From the NCBI GenBank assembly GCA_026415395.1, contig JAOAHD010000007.1:434001-498000 (forward strand): a stretch of 64,000 nucleotides of DNA. Direction: 5' to 3'. Numbering within the stretch: position 1 is the stretch's first letter; the number at the start of each line of letters is the position of its first letter. This DNA comes from Candidatus Binatia bacterium (lineage in GTDB: Bacteria > Desulfobacterota > Binatia > HRBIN30). This document shows positions 63,161 to 64,000 of this stretch, piece by piece. Under the pieces are notes generated by a model. That model worked only from the letters and a program-made list of their open reading frames with translations, did no database searches and was not told the DNA's origin. The translations under genes and the position numbers were made by a program.

Positions 63161-63520
63161 GAGGCCGTGGGCCGTCTTCATAGCCGGGCCGGCTAAAGCA
63201 GGTAAAGGGTTGGCGAGAATGGCGATGGCAGAGCGACGGGTGGCTCCGGTCTCAAGGACCACGGTGGACGTGGCAAACGCTGCAGGCTGTGAAGCTGCGG
63301 CTTCCTTGCGACCAATAGGAGGTCGGAGGCAAGCGAGCGCCTTGTTCCCTGGTAAAGGAACGGTGTCCAGTAGGCGGGAGGGTGCATGGCGTGCGGGCCC
63401 CGGGCAGTGAGTGCTCATGGGCGTCCGAGAACAATACAAGATCTGGCAATGCTTTCGCGCACTTGCGGGTGGAGCGGCATGATGTTAACCACGGCGGTCG
63501 AACTTAAAGTTGGAGGAAAG
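63161..63520. other. 360-bp divergent gap upstream of rpsO
   Basis: No gene supported. It should contain promoters for rpsO-pnp and the GT4 gene, but no consensus pair stands out. GTTCC/GGAAC (near 63345-63362) makes a weak hairpin. Confidence 0.4.
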
Positions 63521-63790
63521 ATGGGACTGGCTCCCGAACAGGTGAAGGAGCTGATCGGAACGTACCGGCGCCACGACAAGGACACGGGGTCTCCCGAGGT
63601 CCAGGTGGCTTTACTCACGGCTCGGATCGAGTCGCTCACGCAGCACTTACAAACCCATAAGAAGGACCACCATTCGCGGCGTGGCTTGCTCATGCTGGTT
63701 GGCCAACGCCGGCGACTGTTGGAGTACTTACGGCGTGAGGACTTTGACCGTTACAAAAGCCTGATCGAGCGGTTGGGGCTCCGAAAGTAG
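63521..63790 (+). CDS. rpsO: 30S ribosomal protein S15
   Basis: 89 residues, exactly the E. coli length. ATG 63521 follows GGAGG with 4 nt spacing. Blocks [41 protein letters not shown] and LIERLGLRK are the family signature. It binds 16S rRNA at the central domain. It forms the conserved rpsO-pnp operon. Confidence 0.97.
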   Translation: MGLAPEQVKELIGTYRRHDKDTGSPEVQVALLTARIESLTQHLQTHKKDHHSRRGLLMLVGQRRRLLEYLRREDFDRYKSLIERLGLRK

Positions 63791-63839
63791 CAAGTGTGCA
63801 TTCGTGCGAAATCTCTCGGCACGAGTGAGCACGTCTTTC

Positions 63840-63872
63840 CCTCCCGCTAAAGGGGCAACGAGGCCCGGGAGG
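63840..63872 (+). promoter_or_regulatory. hairpin that can sequester the pnp ribosome binding site
   Basis: CCTCCCG (63840-63846) pairs with CGGGAGG (63866-63872), 7 bp perfect with a 19-nt loop. The 3' arm is the pnp Shine-Dalgarno. Such a leader stem suits post-transcriptional control of pnp, as known in E. coli through RNase III and PNPase; here it is inferred. Confidence 0.5.
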
Positions 63873-63877
63873 TTGTC

Positions 63878-64000
63878 ATGTCGTATAAGAAACTGGAAAC
63901 CGTGTATCACGGCCGCCCGCTGTGGATGGAAAGCGGGCGAATGGCCAAGCAGGCCGACGGCGCCGTGGTGATTGGCTACGGCGAGTCGATGGTGTTGGTC
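63878..64000 (+). CDS. pnp: polyribonucleotide nucleotidyltransferase, N-terminus (cut by window edge)
   Basis: 41 codons are visible from ATG 63878, preceded by GGGAGG. Residues GRPLWMESGRMAKQADGAVVI and the following Gly-Glu-Ser match the opening beta-strands of the first RNase PH domain of PNPase. Its place directly after rpsO is the standard bacterial order. It degrades RNA phosphorolytically, often in a degradosome. Confidence 0.93.
   Translation, partial: MSYKKLETVYHGRPLWMESGRMAKQADGAVVIGYGESMVLV

Noticed and set aside
63161-63439. N-terminal extension of about 93 codons on the GT4 gene
   Set aside because: Arg/Pro-rich without motifs; GT4 proteins start close to the PRGYGG-type loop, which is met by ATG 63160.

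Overview
The window is GC-rich, gene-dense bacterial chromosome from a Gram-negative organism of deltaproteobacterial type. The Gram-negative evidence is a heptose-kinase gene, a lipoprotein esterase and a type IV pilus cluster. The pilus genes follow the Myxococcus-style order (pilB, pilT, pilC, sensor/regulator, pilG/H/I-like genes, pilD). The secreted proteins carry Thr-Pro linkers and Cys-bracketed dockerin-like repeats. I lean towards Candidatus Binatota or a relative; this is an inference from gene style, not a measured placement. No rRNA, CRISPR array or intact mobile element was seen.

Layout. 0-1 kb: end of a small operon (unknown protein, SCP2-like protein, 2x[4Fe-4S] ferredoxin). 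1.3-5.6 kb: a B12-type radical SAM enzyme converging on a RavA/ViaA-like ATPase and VWA pair. 5.6-7.3 kb: divergent ftsB-like gene and eno. 7.5-8.5 kb: a 27-residue lysine-rich microprotein gene with its own likely promoter and terminator, then palindromic repeats and an IS110 remnant. 8.5-15 kb: GST, secreted DUF11 protein, FmdB zinc ribbon, ispF, then a coupled ntrB-ntrC-thiE operon. 15-25 kb: three leftward giant membrane proteins built from GT-C glycosyltransferase, DUF2298 and NHL propeller modules. 25-34.4 kb: tRNA-Leu, endonuclease V, a cohesin/dockerin protein, quinone oxidoreductase, esterase, and a large secreted PKD/FnIII/dockerin/P-domain protein.

34.4-48 kb is the type IV pilus operon. 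A structured intergenic segment and a candidate sigma-54 promoter precede a short leader ORF that overlaps pilB. The operon then runs pilB, pilT, pilC, a PilS-sensor/PilR-output fusion with no kinase or receiver, a PilG-like TPR protein, PilH-like ABC ATPase, a TMTC-like glycosyltransferase, PilI-like permease, a second TMTC-like protein and pilD. From pilG to pilD the genes overlap by 4-8 nt. No pilA is present where it would be expected.

47.9-54.2 kb is a leftward overlapping operon: DegT aminotransferase, heptose-7-phosphate kinase, YicC, cytidylate-kinase-like protein, SpoT/Rel, RidA. 54.2-58.8 kb is a decay island holding an IS110 remnant, an integron-integrase-like N-terminal remnant and three genes each broken by one apparent single-base deletion. 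58.8-63.2 kb holds four glycosyltransferases, two of them divergent with nested start codons. The window ends in rpsO-pnp, with a hairpin that can hide the pnp ribosome binding site.
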